Shown: piece after piece, positions 28,017 to 36,803 of the stretch
Numbering within the stretch: position 1 is the stretch's first letter
How the letters are laid out: each line of letters starts with the position of its first letter
DNA from: Flavobacterium sp. 9
Lineage (GTDB): Bacteria > Bacteroidota > Bacteroidia > Flavobacteriales > Flavobacteriaceae
DNA: 64,000 nucleotides
Assembly: GCF_002754195.1 (NCBI RefSeq)
Contig: NZ_PEEU01000001.1
Location: forward strand, 1,426,001-1,490,000
Reading direction: 5' to 3'
Notes under the pieces: model-generated
What the model was told of the DNA's origin: nothing
The model's input: the letters and a program-made list of their open reading frames with translations, nothing else
Databases searched by the model: none
Translations under genes and position numbers: made by a program

Positions 28017-28808
28017 TTATTTAATCCATTCAATTACCGTTGATAAATAGACTTGTCGAACGTCTTCAAATCGGGTTATATTTGGGATATGATTTACTTC
28101 TAATAAATATTTAGAACCGTCTTTTGCAACGATATAATCATTACCAATCATATCCATATTCAAAGTGTTTTTAATGTGCAAAGTATCAGCAAGTAACTCA
28201 GGATCAACCTCCATAAATCCGGCATTATCCGGGTGAATTGATTTTAGCCACGAATCACCTTCGAGTTTTATCTGCCAATAAACTTCACCAATTATCATAA
28301 TCCTAACAGCTTCACCTTCATAATAAGGTTCTGTTGTTGCGGTAAATTCGCTTTCCCATTCTCCTGTAAAACGATGTTTATTTTCGCCACAATGCCAGTT
28401 TCCCCATTTAGCAACAGTATCATTGCCAACATTTACAGAAGCGCCTGCGCTAATAAATCCTCGTGGCGCACTAAATCTCGAATGAGCTAAAGCTTTTACC
28501 AAACACGGAATCTTAAAGCGACAATCCAACATCGCAGCAGCGTTAGGATAACAAGCACCTCGCCAGATTGCTAAACCAGAAATAAAGTCGAAATCATTGT
28601 CGTAAATTCCATAATAAACCACTTTGTCTACCGGCAACATTCCTATTCCGTTTGATTTTTCCATATAAAGAACTTCATCTTTAACAACAATTTTTGGAAT
28701 TGATTGATGCCAAATAATATGTCCAGAATAATTGGCTTTTATAATATCATATTCTTCTTGTTCTATTCCTACAAGAGCAATTCGGTTGTAATCTTGTTTC
28801 ATAATCAT
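28017..28808 (-). CDS. ATP-grasp-like protein of the RNA-repair locus
   Basis: 263 residues (ATG 28808; ATG 28802 also possible). The C-terminal part has the metal/ATP-site pattern of ATP-grasp enzymes: DMIGNDYIVAKDGSKYLLEV followed by NHIPNI. The N-terminal half has HIIWHQSIPKIVV and AMLDCRFKIPCLVKA. ATP-grasp proteins catalyse carboxylate-amine or similar ligations; versions next to RNA ligases are known in predicted RNA-repair operons, with substrate unknown. It lies upstream of the tRNA-like/slipin unit and downstream of the small RNA ligase. Confidence 0.72.
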   Translation of the reverse strand: MIMKQDYNRIALVGIEQEEYDIIKANYSGHIIWHQSIPKIVVKDEVLYMEKSNGIGMLPVDKVVYYGIYDNDFDFISGLAIWRGACYPNAAAMLDCRFKIPCLVKALAHSRFSAPRGFISAGASVNVGNDTVAKWGNWHCGENKHRFTGEWESEFTATTEPYYEGEAVRIMIIGEVYWQIKLEGDSWLKSIHPDNAGFMEVDPELLADTLHIKNTLNMDMIGNDYIVAKDGSKYLLEVNHIPNITRFEDVRQVYLSTVIEWIK

Positions 28809-28958
28809 TGTTATTAAATTTTTATTTTTTTTATCACAAAGGCACTAACTTTTTTCTTTGCGCCTTTGGTCAATCTCTCGCAAAGACGCTAAGTTGCAAA
28901 GTTTTTAACCTCTGTGCCTTTATATCTCTGCATCTTTGTGCCTTTGCAGCACCACTTT

Positions 28959-29528
28959 TTAAACTTTTTCCAATTCCAGCCGTTTAATTCCGAAATCAGA
29001 TTTTCTTAACTTACACATTCTGTCATCTGCGATATGATGAAAAACAATTCCTTCGATATCATTTTCCGACAAGAATTTTTCTAGATCCTCAAACCCAAGG
29101 TTTACAAAATCAAGCACTTCGCTTCCGTGTTTAATTAAAGTATGTTTCTCTAATTTCTCAGGATTTCCCTGTACTTTTGGTCCGCATAATTCGTAAGTTC
29201 CATCTTCTTTAATTTCTAAAGAATCAAATCCTTCGAAGAAAAATTTATCTTCAGATTTCATGCGATCACATTTTATCCAATGCGGGTGATGTCCTGAAAT
29301 CAAATCTGCTTCCTGACACGGAATTGCTCCTAACGGAATTGCGCGTCCTTTTTTGGCATCAAATCTTTTGAACAATTCACCACCAATAATAGCAACAGAT
29401 GTTCCGTCAAATTTTCTTGTTGCAATGGCATCACCATTAATTACCCAAGCATTTTCGGCATTTATCTTATTTATTACTCTAGCCAAGTTCTTTGGATCTT
29501 TAGCGAATAGTGTACTTATCTTTTTCAT
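28959..29528 (-). CDS. Small RNA ligase (DUF5565-like nucleotidyltransferase)
   Basis: 189 residues, only the nucleotidyltransferase core. Motif I is RKFDGTS, with the lysine to be adenylylated at position 39; motif IV is DIEGIVFHH and motif V CKLRKSDFG. This is the covalent nucleotidyltransferase superfamily of RNA and DNA ligases and capping enzymes. By size it resembles the DUF5565 RNA-ligase family. It would seal RNA 5'-phosphate and 3'-OH ends. It is flanked on both sides by repeats and tRNA-like elements; a palindrome lies 18 bases before the start. Confidence 0.82.
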   Translation of the reverse strand: MKKISTLFAKDPKNLARVINKINAENAWVINGDAIATRKFDGTSVAIIGGELFKRFDAKKGRAIPLGAIPCQEADLISGHHPHWIKCDRMKSEDKFFFEGFDSLEIKEDGTYELCGPKVQGNPEKLEKHTLIKHGSEVLDFVNLGFEDLEKFLSENDIEGIVFHHIADDRMCKLRKSDFGIKRLELEKV

Positions 29529-29545
29529 CTTTTATTTTTTTTAGC

Positions 29546-29565
29546 TTGCACATTATTTTGTGCAA
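29546..29565. promoter_or_regulatory. Palindromic operator, divergent copy 2 of 5
   Basis: TTGCACA-N6-TGTGCAA, same TTATTT spacer as the other copies but with CAC/GTG in place of CGC/GCG. It lies just upstream of the small RNA ligase start. Confidence 0.45.
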
Positions 29566-29574
29566 CATTTTAGT

Positions 29575-29647
29575 TCAGGAAAAGAGATTCGAACTCTCAA
29601 AATACCGATTCTAAATCAGTCGCGTCTACCAATTCCGCCATTCCAGC
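29575..29647 (-). tRNA. tRNA-Leu(TAG)-like element, degenerate
   Basis: 73 bases in normal order. D-arm TGGCGGAATTGGTAGACGCG is typical of leucine tRNAs. Anticodon arm ACTGA-TTTAGAA-TCGGT reads TAG. T-arm AGAG-TTCGAAT-CTCT is good. But the long class II variable arm is missing, and the acceptor (GCTGGAA against TTCCTGA) has two mismatches. No CCA is encoded. Probably not a working tRNA but a decoy or remnant. Confidence 0.6.
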
Positions 29648-29794
29648 ATTTTTTTTAAAGGTTCTGAGGTACTGAGATTCTAAGTTGCTAAGTTTTTTTT
29701 CTTAGCGCACTTGGTCAATCTCTCGCAAAGACGCTAAGTCGCAAAGTTTTTAACCTTTGAACCTCTGCACCTTTGTACCTTTACAAAACCTTGT

Positions 29795-29865
29795 CTGAGA
29801 AGTAGGATTCGAACCTACGACCTCCCGCATCCAAAGCGGGTAAACAACCACCGTTATCTTCTCAG
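29795..29865 (-). tRNA. tRNA-Pro(TGG)-like element
   Basis: 71 bases, the best-formed of the set. The acceptor CTGAGAA/TTCTCAG is perfect, the anticodon arm CCCGC-TTTGGAT-GCGGG has TGG and U33, and the T-arm is GTAGG-TTCGAAT-CCTAC. The D-arm is abnormal (TAAC-GGTG-GTTG, a four-base loop), and the acceptor is unlike usual proline tRNAs, which start with CGGGG. CCA is not encoded. Confidence 0.65.
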
Positions 29866-29879
29866 TTTTTTTTTTTAAG

Positions 29880-30000
29880 GTTCTTAGGTACTAAGTTTCT
29901 AAGGCGCTAAGCTTTTTTTCTTTTTAACCTTAGTACCTCAGTAACTCAGTACCTTTTTAAAACCTCAGAACCTTAGTACCTCAGTACCTCAGAACCTTAA
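29880..30000. repeat. Degenerate 'CTAAGGTTCTGAGGTACTAAG' type repeats
   Basis: Many overlapping variants of AACCTTAGTACCTCAGTA and its complement fill the space between two tRNA-like elements. Similar CGCAAAGACGCTAAG-type repeats lie at 28856-28905, 29660-29790, 31005-31035, 37255-37285, 41385-41420, 42270-42310, 49270-49300, 49555-49585 and 49660-49695. Confidence 0.7.
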
Positions 30001-30023
30001 CATATTCCTTCTAGAGAATTTGT

Positions 30024-30094
30024 TATTCCGGAAGGACTCGAACCTTCATACGATTAACCTCTGTATATCGATCTACCTGTTGAATTACGGAATC
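30024..30094 (-). tRNA. tRNA-like element with large anticodon-region loop
   Basis: 71 bases. Acceptor GATTCCG/CGGAATA pairs at six of seven positions, and T-arm GAAGG-TTCGAGT-CCTTC is perfect. The D-arm is poor (ATTC-AACAGGTA-GATC) and the anticodon region is only a CGAT/ATCG stem with a 12-base loop, so no anticodon can be assigned. Confidence 0.5.
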
Positions 30095-30110
30095 ATTAAT
30101 TTTTGGGCAT

Positions 30111-30322
30111 AAAAAAAACACCCGATTAAAGGTGCTTCATGAGATCTAATAAGATATGCGTATCCTATTGCCTGTATTCATGCACCTGTATTGCTATACG
30201 TCCAAGTTCTGAGCTCGGGTATAGGGATTGTACGTTATATATTTTTTTACTGAAATCCATTTTGTGTATTGTATTATAAATTGAAATCGTTGTTATTATT
30301 TTAAATCCGTGTTACAGATTTT
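30111..30322 (-). ncRNA. Candidate structured small RNA with own promoter and terminator
   Basis: No ORF. It begins just after a good flavobacterial promoter (30329-30360) and ends with CACC-N8-GGTG and eight T on the minus strand. Inside is a long hairpin with CTATAC/GTATAG and CCGAG/CTTGG around a 7-base loop CTCAGAA that looks like an anticodon loop (U33, CAG). It is the first transcribed piece of the tRNA-like/RNA-ligase strand and may be a free RNA or an attenuating leader. Confidence 0.5.
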
Positions 30323-30328
30323 CTTCGG

Positions 30329-30360
30329 CAAAGATAAAGTCGAAAAAATCAATTATCCAA
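30329..30360 (-). promoter_or_regulatory. Flavobacterial promoter TTG-N21-TATCTTTG
   Basis: On the minus strand TTG (30358-30360), then TATCTTTG (30329-30336), matching TTG-N17..23-TAnnTTTG. It would drive the small RNA and, by readthrough, tRNA-like elements and the RNA ligase. Confidence 0.6.
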
Positions 30361-30579
30361 ATCTTTTTTGAAATTATTTTACTGATAATCAAATAGTTAA
30401 CTATAAAATAAAGCGATAGAAATCCCTGTCCGCCAACTGAAGCAGATCTCCTTTTGTATCAAATGACTGTCCCTCAACAGATTACTTTTCAAGATTATAT
30501 TTCGCTATTTAGTTTAATCATTAAACATTTGGTCGATTATTTTTTTAATTATTTTTAGTTAATGGTTATTTTTTATCTT

Positions 30580-30656
30580 TTTATTGTCACATTGAGCGAA
30601 GTCGAAGTGTCAAGCTGAGCATTTTTATTGTCACACTGAGCGAAGTCGAAGTGTCT
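30580..30656. repeat. Two direct copies of TTGTCAC-TTGAGCGAAGTCGAAGTGTC-type repeat
   Basis: ATTGTCACATTGAGCGAAG and ATTGTCACACTGAGCGAAG, each followed by TCGAAGTGTC, 45 bases apart. The rest of the 30361-30728 gap shows nothing supportable apart from the terminator at 30662. Confidence 0.7.
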
Positions 30657-30661
30657 AAAAC

Positions 30662-30690
30662 AAAAAAAGCGCCCCAATTAGGACGCTTTT
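30662..30690. terminator. Bidirectional hairpin terminator
   Basis: AAAGCGCCC/GGACGCTTT (one mismatch) with A-run before and T-run on the opposite strand. It serves the small minus-strand ORF ending at 30729. Confidence 0.65.
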
Positions 30691-30728
30691 ATATATTTAT
30701 GCTGAGTTCGAAACTACAATTTACTCTT

Positions 30729-30818
30729 CTATTCCATAAAATACATATTACGCCCTGAATCTTTAGCCGGAAAATCTTCCGCTAAACGATTGCTATTTTT
30801 TATTGCTGACAGGTTCAT
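30729..30818 (-). CDS. Candidate 29-residue microprotein
   Basis: MNLSAIKNSNRLAEDFPAKD, then SGRNMYFME. A TACATTTG promoter element sits at 30847-30854 with an expected leader of about 20 bases, and a hairpin terminator follows at 30662, so this looks like a complete tiny transcription unit. The frame can be extended to 30947, but only across the promoter. I do not recognise the peptide. Confidence 0.45.
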   Translation of the reverse strand: MNLSAIKNSNRLAEDFPAKDSGRNMYFME

Positions 30819-30846
30819 ATGTATTCTTTTATTTTTATTTCGAGAG

Positions 30847-30854
30847 CAAATGTA
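30847..30854 (-). promoter_or_regulatory. -7 element TACATTTG of the small ORF
   Basis: TAnnTTTG on the minus strand, 29 bases before the ATG at 30818; a TTA near-match to the TTG box lies about 20 bases upstream. Confidence 0.45.
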
Positions 30855-31069
30855 GTTTATTTTTTTAATTAATATAACTTTTCTTGCTTCATTTGTTAAA
30901 AAATAGTTAAAAGACGTGTAATGCTGTGGCGAATAAATCTCTCGCAAGCTTTTTTTGCCATTAAATAAAAAGACGATTTACAATGTTATGGCGAATAAAT
31001 TTCTCGCAAAGACGCTAAGTCGCAAGGTTTTTTTCATTTCTATTTCTATAACAACATTTCCGTCTAGTT

Positions 31070-31178
31070 TGTCATTTCGACGGAGGAGAAATCTCCAAGA
31101 GAAGCTCGACAAAGATTAGATTCTCGTTGCGTCCCGAAGCTTCGGGATTGGGAAGATTTCTCCTCCGTCGAAATGACA
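31070..31178. repeat. Palindromic repeat, copy 3 (109 bp)
   Basis: Same ends as the copies at 664 and 17219, with an extra CCCGAAGCTTCGGGA palindrome inserted near the right arm. It makes up most of the 30855-31301 gap together with a CGCAAAGACGCTAAG repeat. Confidence 0.85.
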
Positions 31179-31301
31179 AATATTGGGGTTAATTTAATTT
31201 TATAAAGACATCAAACAACTTTACTCATACTTCTTTAGAACATAAAATATTTTGAGTTTGAATAAAAGTTTTAACTATTTTTATCTCACTTAAATCTACA
31301 T

Positions 31302-32177
31302 ATGAAAGAATTTATCGATAGCATTAATTGGTCTGAAATTTGGGAAATAACAAAAGAATATGTTTTACCCAATATTGGTTGGTTTATTTTCTGGATCGTT
31401 TTATTTGTAATTATTGGACTTATTCTCGGAATCGTTTTCAATGTATTCTTGTACCGAAAAAACATTTTCTTTCGTGACAGAAAATATTACAATTGGTTTG
31501 CCAAGCTTTGGATTCCGTATTTTATGATTGTTTTTCTGTATTTTTCTTCTATGATTGGGCTTTTTTACGGCGTACATTCTGTTTTGCGATCTGAGAATAA
31601 AAGCATAACCTCCAATATTTATTCCAGGACTATTGGTACGACATTTTCGTCTGAAAAAGAGAAAAAAGAGTTCTTGAATTCGCTTCAAACGTTATCCAAA
31701 TCGTCTGAAGATGTGAGTAAATCTATGACTCAGGCATTGGCGATTTACATCAAACAAAATAATAGCGGCTACGCTTCTGTAGATAATTTTAAGAATTCGT
31801 CGACTTCGTATTTGCTTAAAAAATATGAATCCGAAGTTTACAGCGCGTGCGTATATGGTTTTATGAAAGTTGTGGACGACAAAGCCAACATGAAAAACGT
31901 AAAAGATATTGATTACACACAATTCAAATCGCTTTTGCAGAAATTAGATCAAATCGAACCTCAACGAATCGAAAATTCGATACAATCTGAAATGGGACGC
32001 AAATTGCAAGCTATTTTAGATTATATTTTTAAAGAAATCCTGAAACATGAATTGTTCTTTTTCTTCTTGTTTTTGCTGATTCCGTTTGTTGAATATTTTA
32101 TTTATTTGAAGTTTATAAAAACTAAAGAATCTGATATAAACAGACCAAAACCTGTTGAAAATGTAATTAAATATTAA
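31302..32177 (+). CDS. Membrane protein of unknown function
   Basis: 291 residues. Two hydrophobic spans near the N-terminus (WFIFWIVLFVIIGLILGIVF; IPYFMIVFLYFSSMIGLFYG), a soluble helical middle of about 150 residues (KKEFLNSLQTLSKSSEDVSK), and a third span near the end (LFFFFLFLLIPFVEYFIYL). No known motif. It stands alone on the plus strand within an otherwise minus-strand locus. Confidence 0.75.
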   Translation: MKEFIDSINWSEIWEITKEYVLPNIGWFIFWIVLFVIIGLILGIVFNVFLYRKNIFFRDRKYYNWFAKLWIPYFMIVFLYFSSMIGLFYGVHSVLRSENKSITSNIYSRTIGTTFSSEKEKKEFLNSLQTLSKSSEDVSKSMTQALAIYIKQNNSGYASVDNFKNSSTSYLLKKYESEVYSACVYGFMKVVDDKANMKNVKDIDYTQFKSLLQKLDQIEPQRIENSIQSEMGRKLQAILDYIFKEILKHELFFFFLFLLIPFVEYFIYLKFIKTKESDINRPKPVENVIKY

Positions 32178-32181
32178 TCAT

Positions 32182-32328
32182 TTAACGTTCTTTCTTTGCT
32201 TTTGATTTGCTTGCCTGGCTCAAACGTTGCGCTTGTGCTCTTGCTTTTTCTAAAGTAACCGGAGATTGTTTGGATAATATCTCCATACCGATTTTTGCTC
32301 TTTCCTGAAACGATATTTTGTAATTCAT
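32182..32328 (-). CDS. Small basic protein, 48 residues
   Basis: MNYKISFQERAKIGMEILSK, then QSPVTLEKARAQAQRLSQAS and KSKAKKER. Helical, strongly basic C-terminus. It fits tightly behind the convergent membrane-protein gene (4-base gap). The family is unknown to me; the start is AT-rich without a ribosome binding site, as usual here. Confidence 0.5.
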   Translation of the reverse strand: MNYKISFQERAKIGMEILSKQSPVTLEKARAQAQRLSQASKSKAKKER

Positions 32329-32493
32329 TTTTTATGAAGTTTATAATGCAAACATAAAGTTTTAAAGTTAAATAAAGTAAGAAAAAGCGTATTTTTACTA
32401 AATCTAAAAAACACCCAAAACGGTATTTTATCGAATCAATCTTGTTTTTTACCGATCAGTATTTTTTAAAAGAATTTTAAATACCTTTGAATT

Positions 32494-32895
32494 ATGAGCA
32501 CAGCAACTAAACCAAAACACATTGGCAGAAATATTAGCCGAATCAGAGAACTTCGTGGTATGAAACAAGAAGCACTTGCGCAGGCAATTGGCTCAAACCA
32601 ACAAGCTATCTCCGGAATTGAAGGAAGCGAAGAAGTTGATTCTAAAAAACTTGCCGAAATTGCAAAAGCACTTGGCGTTACAGTTGAAGCACTTGAAAAC
32701 TTCACAGAAGAATCTGTGTTTAATTTCTTTAATAGCTTTTACGACAATAGTTCTAATACTGGTGCTCAAGGAAATACTCATAACAATCATTGTACTTTCA
32801 ATCCTCTTGATAAAGTTGTCGAGCTTTACGAACGTTTGGTTCAATCTGAAAAAGAAAAGGTTGAATATTTAGAAAAATTGTTGAAAGAGAAATAA
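32494..32895 (+). CDS. XRE-family (Cro/CI) transcriptional regulator
   Basis: 133 residues. The helix-turn-helix lies at about 12-66 (ISRIRELRGMKQEALAQAIG, NQQAISGIEGSEEVDSKKL), then a Ser/Asn-rich spacer and a C-terminal coiled coil (KVVELYERLVQSEKEKVEYL) probably for dimerisation. It converges on the SEC-C gene; a shared terminator lies between them. It may regulate neighbouring accessory genes. Confidence 0.85.
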   Translation: MSTATKPKHIGRNISRIRELRGMKQEALAQAIGSNQQAISGIEGSEEVDSKKLAEIAKALGVTVEALENFTEESVFNFFNSFYDNSSNTGAQGNTHNNHCTFNPLDKVVELYERLVQSEKEKVEYLEKLLKEK

Positions 32896-32918
32896 TATTC
32901 TTTTTCTTTATATAATAG

Positions 32919-32953
32919 AAAAGCGCAAATTTTTATGATTTGCGCTTTTTTTT
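32919..32953. terminator. Bidirectional terminator between XRE and SEC-C genes
   Basis: AAAAGCGCAAAT/ATTTGCGCTTTT 12-bp stem with A- and T-runs on the two sides. Confidence 0.88.
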
Positions 32954-32981
32954 GTTTTTCCTAAAAAAATAGTTGAGATGA

Positions 32982-35900
32982 CTATTTTAGATTCTTTTCA
33001 AATAGAATTAGAGGATTATTTCTCATGTCATATATTGTTAAGAATCGATAATTTATATCTTTTATAAAACTTAATGGGATTGTTTCTTTAGTTAGAAAAA
33101 CATATTCTATAGAGAAATTAGAGTAATCAACATTATTTTTAAGTGCCTTTAAAGAATTTTTATTTTCATTGAGCCATTTCTCTCTCTTTTCAACTTTTTG
33201 AATCCAGCCTTTATCACTTTTTTTTAGAAAATTTTTTATTTCTCTATTCATTTCGTAAGCTGTCCTAGCAAAATTAGTATTCTTACTTTCAACACAAATA
33301 ATTTTATTTAAAATATTGTCAACTAATAAAATATCAAAATCTCCCAAGTCTTTATCATTAACCAAAATATGTGATTTCTGTGGACCTATAGTAATTTCCT
33401 TTTCTATAATTAAACAATCTAATTTTGATTTAATAAGATCATATAATTCATTATTAAACTCATCTCCTTTCTCTTGATTTATTTTTGACAAAAATGAATT
33501 CATCTTTGGCTTATCTGAATTAAATCTCGCAGAAAATATAATATTATGGAGGTTTACAAAGGAATCATACACCTCTCTTGAACCATAAAAAATTTTGTCA
33601 TCTTTTCCATCATTTTTAAGAATAAATGGTTTTTGTAAAAGTGATATCTTTCTATTGTATCTCCAAGGATAATTTTCATTGTTTTTTGAATCAAAATAAT
33701 CAATGTGATCATCACGGTTTACAGTTATCGAAAATATGTTAATAATTTTATTAACTTCAACGATTTCCATATCTAGCTTTTTACTTAAAATTGAAGCAAT
33801 TTTCTCTCTATTATCAAATATAACAGAGTACTTTTCTTCAAATGCCAAAAGCATACTTCCAAAAATAACATCACAATAATTATTATAATCTATTCCAAAT
33901 TCATCTTCAAATGCAATTTCAAATTCATCTTTACTATTAATATCATTTATTGAATTAATATTATTTTCTGGTAGTTTAAAATGGTCATTCATAAAGACGC
34001 TGGAATAATCTACAATATCTTCCTTAAATTTTTCATTATAAAACGCCGCAATATGGTTATTTCTAAAATCTTTATTAGTACCAAGCCTACCTGATTTCAA
34101 AATAGTTATATTTTCATTTGTAATATTAAAAATATGCTCATCATATAAGGTTCCCCAATTGATAATATTACTCATTAAAGCGATAGATTCATCAAACGCA
34201 TTACTATCAAAAGAATCATTCCCATTTGGTGGATTATTTACAACATATTCGATTAAGCATCGTACACTTAATGAAATCTGAGTATTTTTTCTAATATCAT
34301 CTGAAATTATCTTTTCTATATCACAGTGATTCTTAAAACATTCTATTTTGGGAATTAGTTGAAATTTACTATGCTCTCTTTTAAAAATAATTAATTCATA
34401 AAAGGAAAGCAATTTTGTGAGTAAATCATCAAAATCAAATTTTGCTATATTTTTTTTTATTAAATTCTGAAAATGATTAATAACATTTTTAAGTAATTCT
34501 TCTTTATCAGTTCCTTTTAAAATTATTTCGTGAGTAAAATCAGAATAACCTAAAAATTGCGAAAGATTATCTAGCTGTTTATTGACGTGATACAATGAAA
34601 TACCTCTATTGTATCCTATTAGATTTCTAGGATTACTTCGCACATCAAAATCAGATATTTGAAATAATATTTTCTTCTTTTGATTCAGAGGGATTTTTTT
34701 TAAAATAAGAGCATCAATTTCTTCAAAATTTAAGTTTAAGATAGACAAGTTATTTGAGTCCTTTATTTGGGATAAAACATATAAAATTCTTTTCATCAAC
34801 AATTGTTCTCCCAAATTATCATTTCTGTACAACGCTTTATAAAAAACTGAATTTAGTTTAATAGTAATTTCATTCTCATTAACAGAACAAATAATATTCT
34901 CAAATGCATCCAACGAATCATCCAATTTTTCAAATTCATCAAGAATATTTTCGACATAATCAAAATCTATTTTAAAAACTAACGGTTTTATTTTTCTTAG
35001 ATTTAATAAAATTGAGTTATCTAATGATAATTCATTAAACCAAAATGCAATTGCAATACATATTTCCAATGCAAATTTCTTCTTATCATTTTCATCTTTA
35101 GTAATATTAACTGGTTCAATCCAAATCTCTCTTTGAAATGCCCTACATAATATCTTATCTGAAAATGGATCAATATCTTTAGTTCTATATATAGGCAAAT
35201 TAATTGGAAAATTTTCTCTCTCAACAGGAAGGTGAATAAAACTCCCTGCATATGGATAAATCCCTAAATGCACATCATTTTTTACAATTGAATCACTTTT
35301 GAAATCAAGAGCATTGCCTACTCCTACATAAAAAACATCGGGAACTGTATTATCATCCCTATAGAAACTTTCATCATTTTTTATAAACATTGAAATATTA
35401 TCTAAAAAAAATGGTGACATTAAACGACTTTCTGATTTCGCTTTAGCAAAATTAAATAAGGTAAGATTATTTAATTTATCACTTTTATGAAGTATAAATA
35501 ATTCCTCAATTTTTAAACTTAAATAAATATTACTTTCCTCTATTGGTCTCGTAACCACATAAGCTGGTCTACCTATACCGAAAGTCAAATCTAATTCAAA
35601 AATTTGATGTTTAGAAAATTCATCCTTTTCAATTAAACTATCATATGTGTTTTTTTTATGGTTAAAAATATCATCTAAAAGACTTTCTGAAAAATAGGGA
35701 GTCATTGGATTTATTGAATCATAATTATCCCCATTATCATATTGATATGATAGATAGGCTAATTTATCTGTATCAAAAATATATAAAGCTTCACGAATAG
35801 GCAACTCGGTTTTCACTGATGTCAATTGAATTCTTTTAAAGCCTAAATTGTCTAAAATAAAGTTACATTGTCTCCAACCTTCTTTTGATAAAAGTTTTAT

Positions 35901-36803
35901 TAAATCTTTCAAACAATTATACTTTGAAGCTAATCGATAAATATTAAAAACTGCTGAAAAAACTATATTTGTCGGAGAAACAACAATATACTCATTATCA
36001 ACTTCCTTTATTGGCTTAAAAATCAATGGGTTTTCATTCAAATCGTCTGATTTAAAATTATCCTCGTCAATATTGATTAAAAAATCATCTATTTGATTAT
36101 GTTTAATATCTAGCGTATCACACAAATTTTGAATTTGAACTTTACTAAAGACTAATTTATTTATATTATTATCAATAAATCTATCATCAGGAAAATAAAT
36201 ATCATTCGAATCAGTATCAACAAAAGATTGATTTCTTTTGTAACCTAAAGAATTACAAATCAAATCAGATATCTTTAATATTAGAAATGTTGACCCCAAA
36301 GAATCATTTAAAAATTCCTTAGGCAAAAAATTTTCATTAGAAAGAACATTTACTAATAATTGTAAAATAGAAACTTGTCCTTCTGTTATTCCTGATAGAA
36401 CCATCATATTACCTAATGGTGTCATTATATTTTCGGTAAATAAATTTTCAGGAGGATCTTCGTTGTGATCAAATGAATAATTCCTAGACAAATAATCATT
36501 TAACTTCACATAATTTACGGAGCTATTTTGATTATCTCTCAACTGCAAAACTATTTTTTGAATTTTCTCTAATCTAATATTTTTACCATGATTTTGAGGT
36601 AAAGATTTCAACAATGCAATTACTAATAAAAGCTCCTTTTTATTAAACATACTCAAGAATGATGAATCATCTTTATCTATTCTATTGATTAAAATTTTGT
36701 CTATATGTTTTCCTAGATTATTGTTACTATTATTTAAGCAACATTTTTTATATTTCAAACCACTGTCACACGGACAAGAATCATTTCTGCCAATTTTACT
36801 CAT
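32982..36803 (-). CDS. Large SEC-C protein with PD-(D/E)XK nuclease-like C-terminus
   Basis: 1273 residues. A SEC-C zinc motif opens the protein (GRNDSCPCDSGLKYKKCC). The bulk is unassigned, Asn/Asp/Ile-rich and more AT-rich than its neighbours, which suggests recent transfer. Near the C-terminus GDFDILLV (Asp1155/Asp1157) followed by CVESKN (Glu1172, Lys1174) fits the D...ExK core of PD-(D/E)XK nucleases, and is then followed by a helical segment. Such lone, very large nuclease-like genes beside an XRE gene and tRNA-like sequences are often defence genes; that is inference. It begins about 360 bases from the tRNA-like array. Confidence 0.7.
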   Translation of the reverse strand: MSKIGRNDSCPCDSGLKYKKCCLNNSNNNLGKHIDKILINRIDKDDSSFLSMFNKKELLLVIALLKSLPQNHGKNIRLEKIQKIVLQLRDNQNSSVNYVKLNDYLSRNYSFDHNEDPPENLFTENIMTPLGNMMVLSGITEGQVSILQLLVNVLSNENFLPKEFLNDSLGSTFLILKISDLICNSLGYKRNQSFVDTDSNDIYFPDDRFIDNNINKLVFSKVQIQNLCDTLDIKHNQIDDFLINIDEDNFKSDDLNENPLIFKPIKEVDNEYIVVSPTNIVFSAVFNIYRLASKYNCLKDLIKLLSKEGWRQCNFILDNLGFKRIQLTSVKTELPIREALYIFDTDKLAYLSYQYDNGDNYDSINPMTPYFSESLLDDIFNHKKNTYDSLIEKDEFSKHQIFELDLTFGIGRPAYVVTRPIEESNIYLSLKIEELFILHKSDKLNNLTLFNFAKAKSESRLMSPFFLDNISMFIKNDESFYRDDNTVPDVFYVGVGNALDFKSDSIVKNDVHLGIYPYAGSFIHLPVERENFPINLPIYRTKDIDPFSDKILCRAFQREIWIEPVNITKDENDKKKFALEICIAIAFWFNELSLDNSILLNLRKIKPLVFKIDFDYVENILDEFEKLDDSLDAFENIICSVNENEITIKLNSVFYKALYRNDNLGEQLLMKRILYVLSQIKDSNNLSILNLNFEEIDALILKKIPLNQKKKILFQISDFDVRSNPRNLIGYNRGISLYHVNKQLDNLSQFLGYSDFTHEIILKGTDKEELLKNVINHFQNLIKKNIAKFDFDDLLTKLLSFYELIIFKREHSKFQLIPKIECFKNHCDIEKIISDDIRKNTQISLSVRCLIEYVVNNPPNGNDSFDSNAFDESIALMSNIINWGTLYDEHIFNITNENITILKSGRLGTNKDFRNNHIAAFYNEKFKEDIVDYSSVFMNDHFKLPENNINSINDINSKDEFEIAFEDEFGIDYNNYCDVIFGSMLLAFEEKYSVIFDNREKIASILSKKLDMEIVEVNKIINIFSITVNRDDHIDYFDSKNNENYPWRYNRKISLLQKPFILKNDGKDDKIFYGSREVYDSFVNLHNIIFSARFNSDKPKMNSFLSKINQEKGDEFNNELYDLIKSKLDCLIIEKEITIGPQKSHILVNDKDLGDFDILLVDNILNKIICVESKNTNFARTAYEMNREIKNFLKKSDKGWIQKVEKREKWLNENKNSLKALKNNVDYSNFSIEYVFLTKETIPLSFIKDINYRFLTIYDMRNNPLILFEKNLK

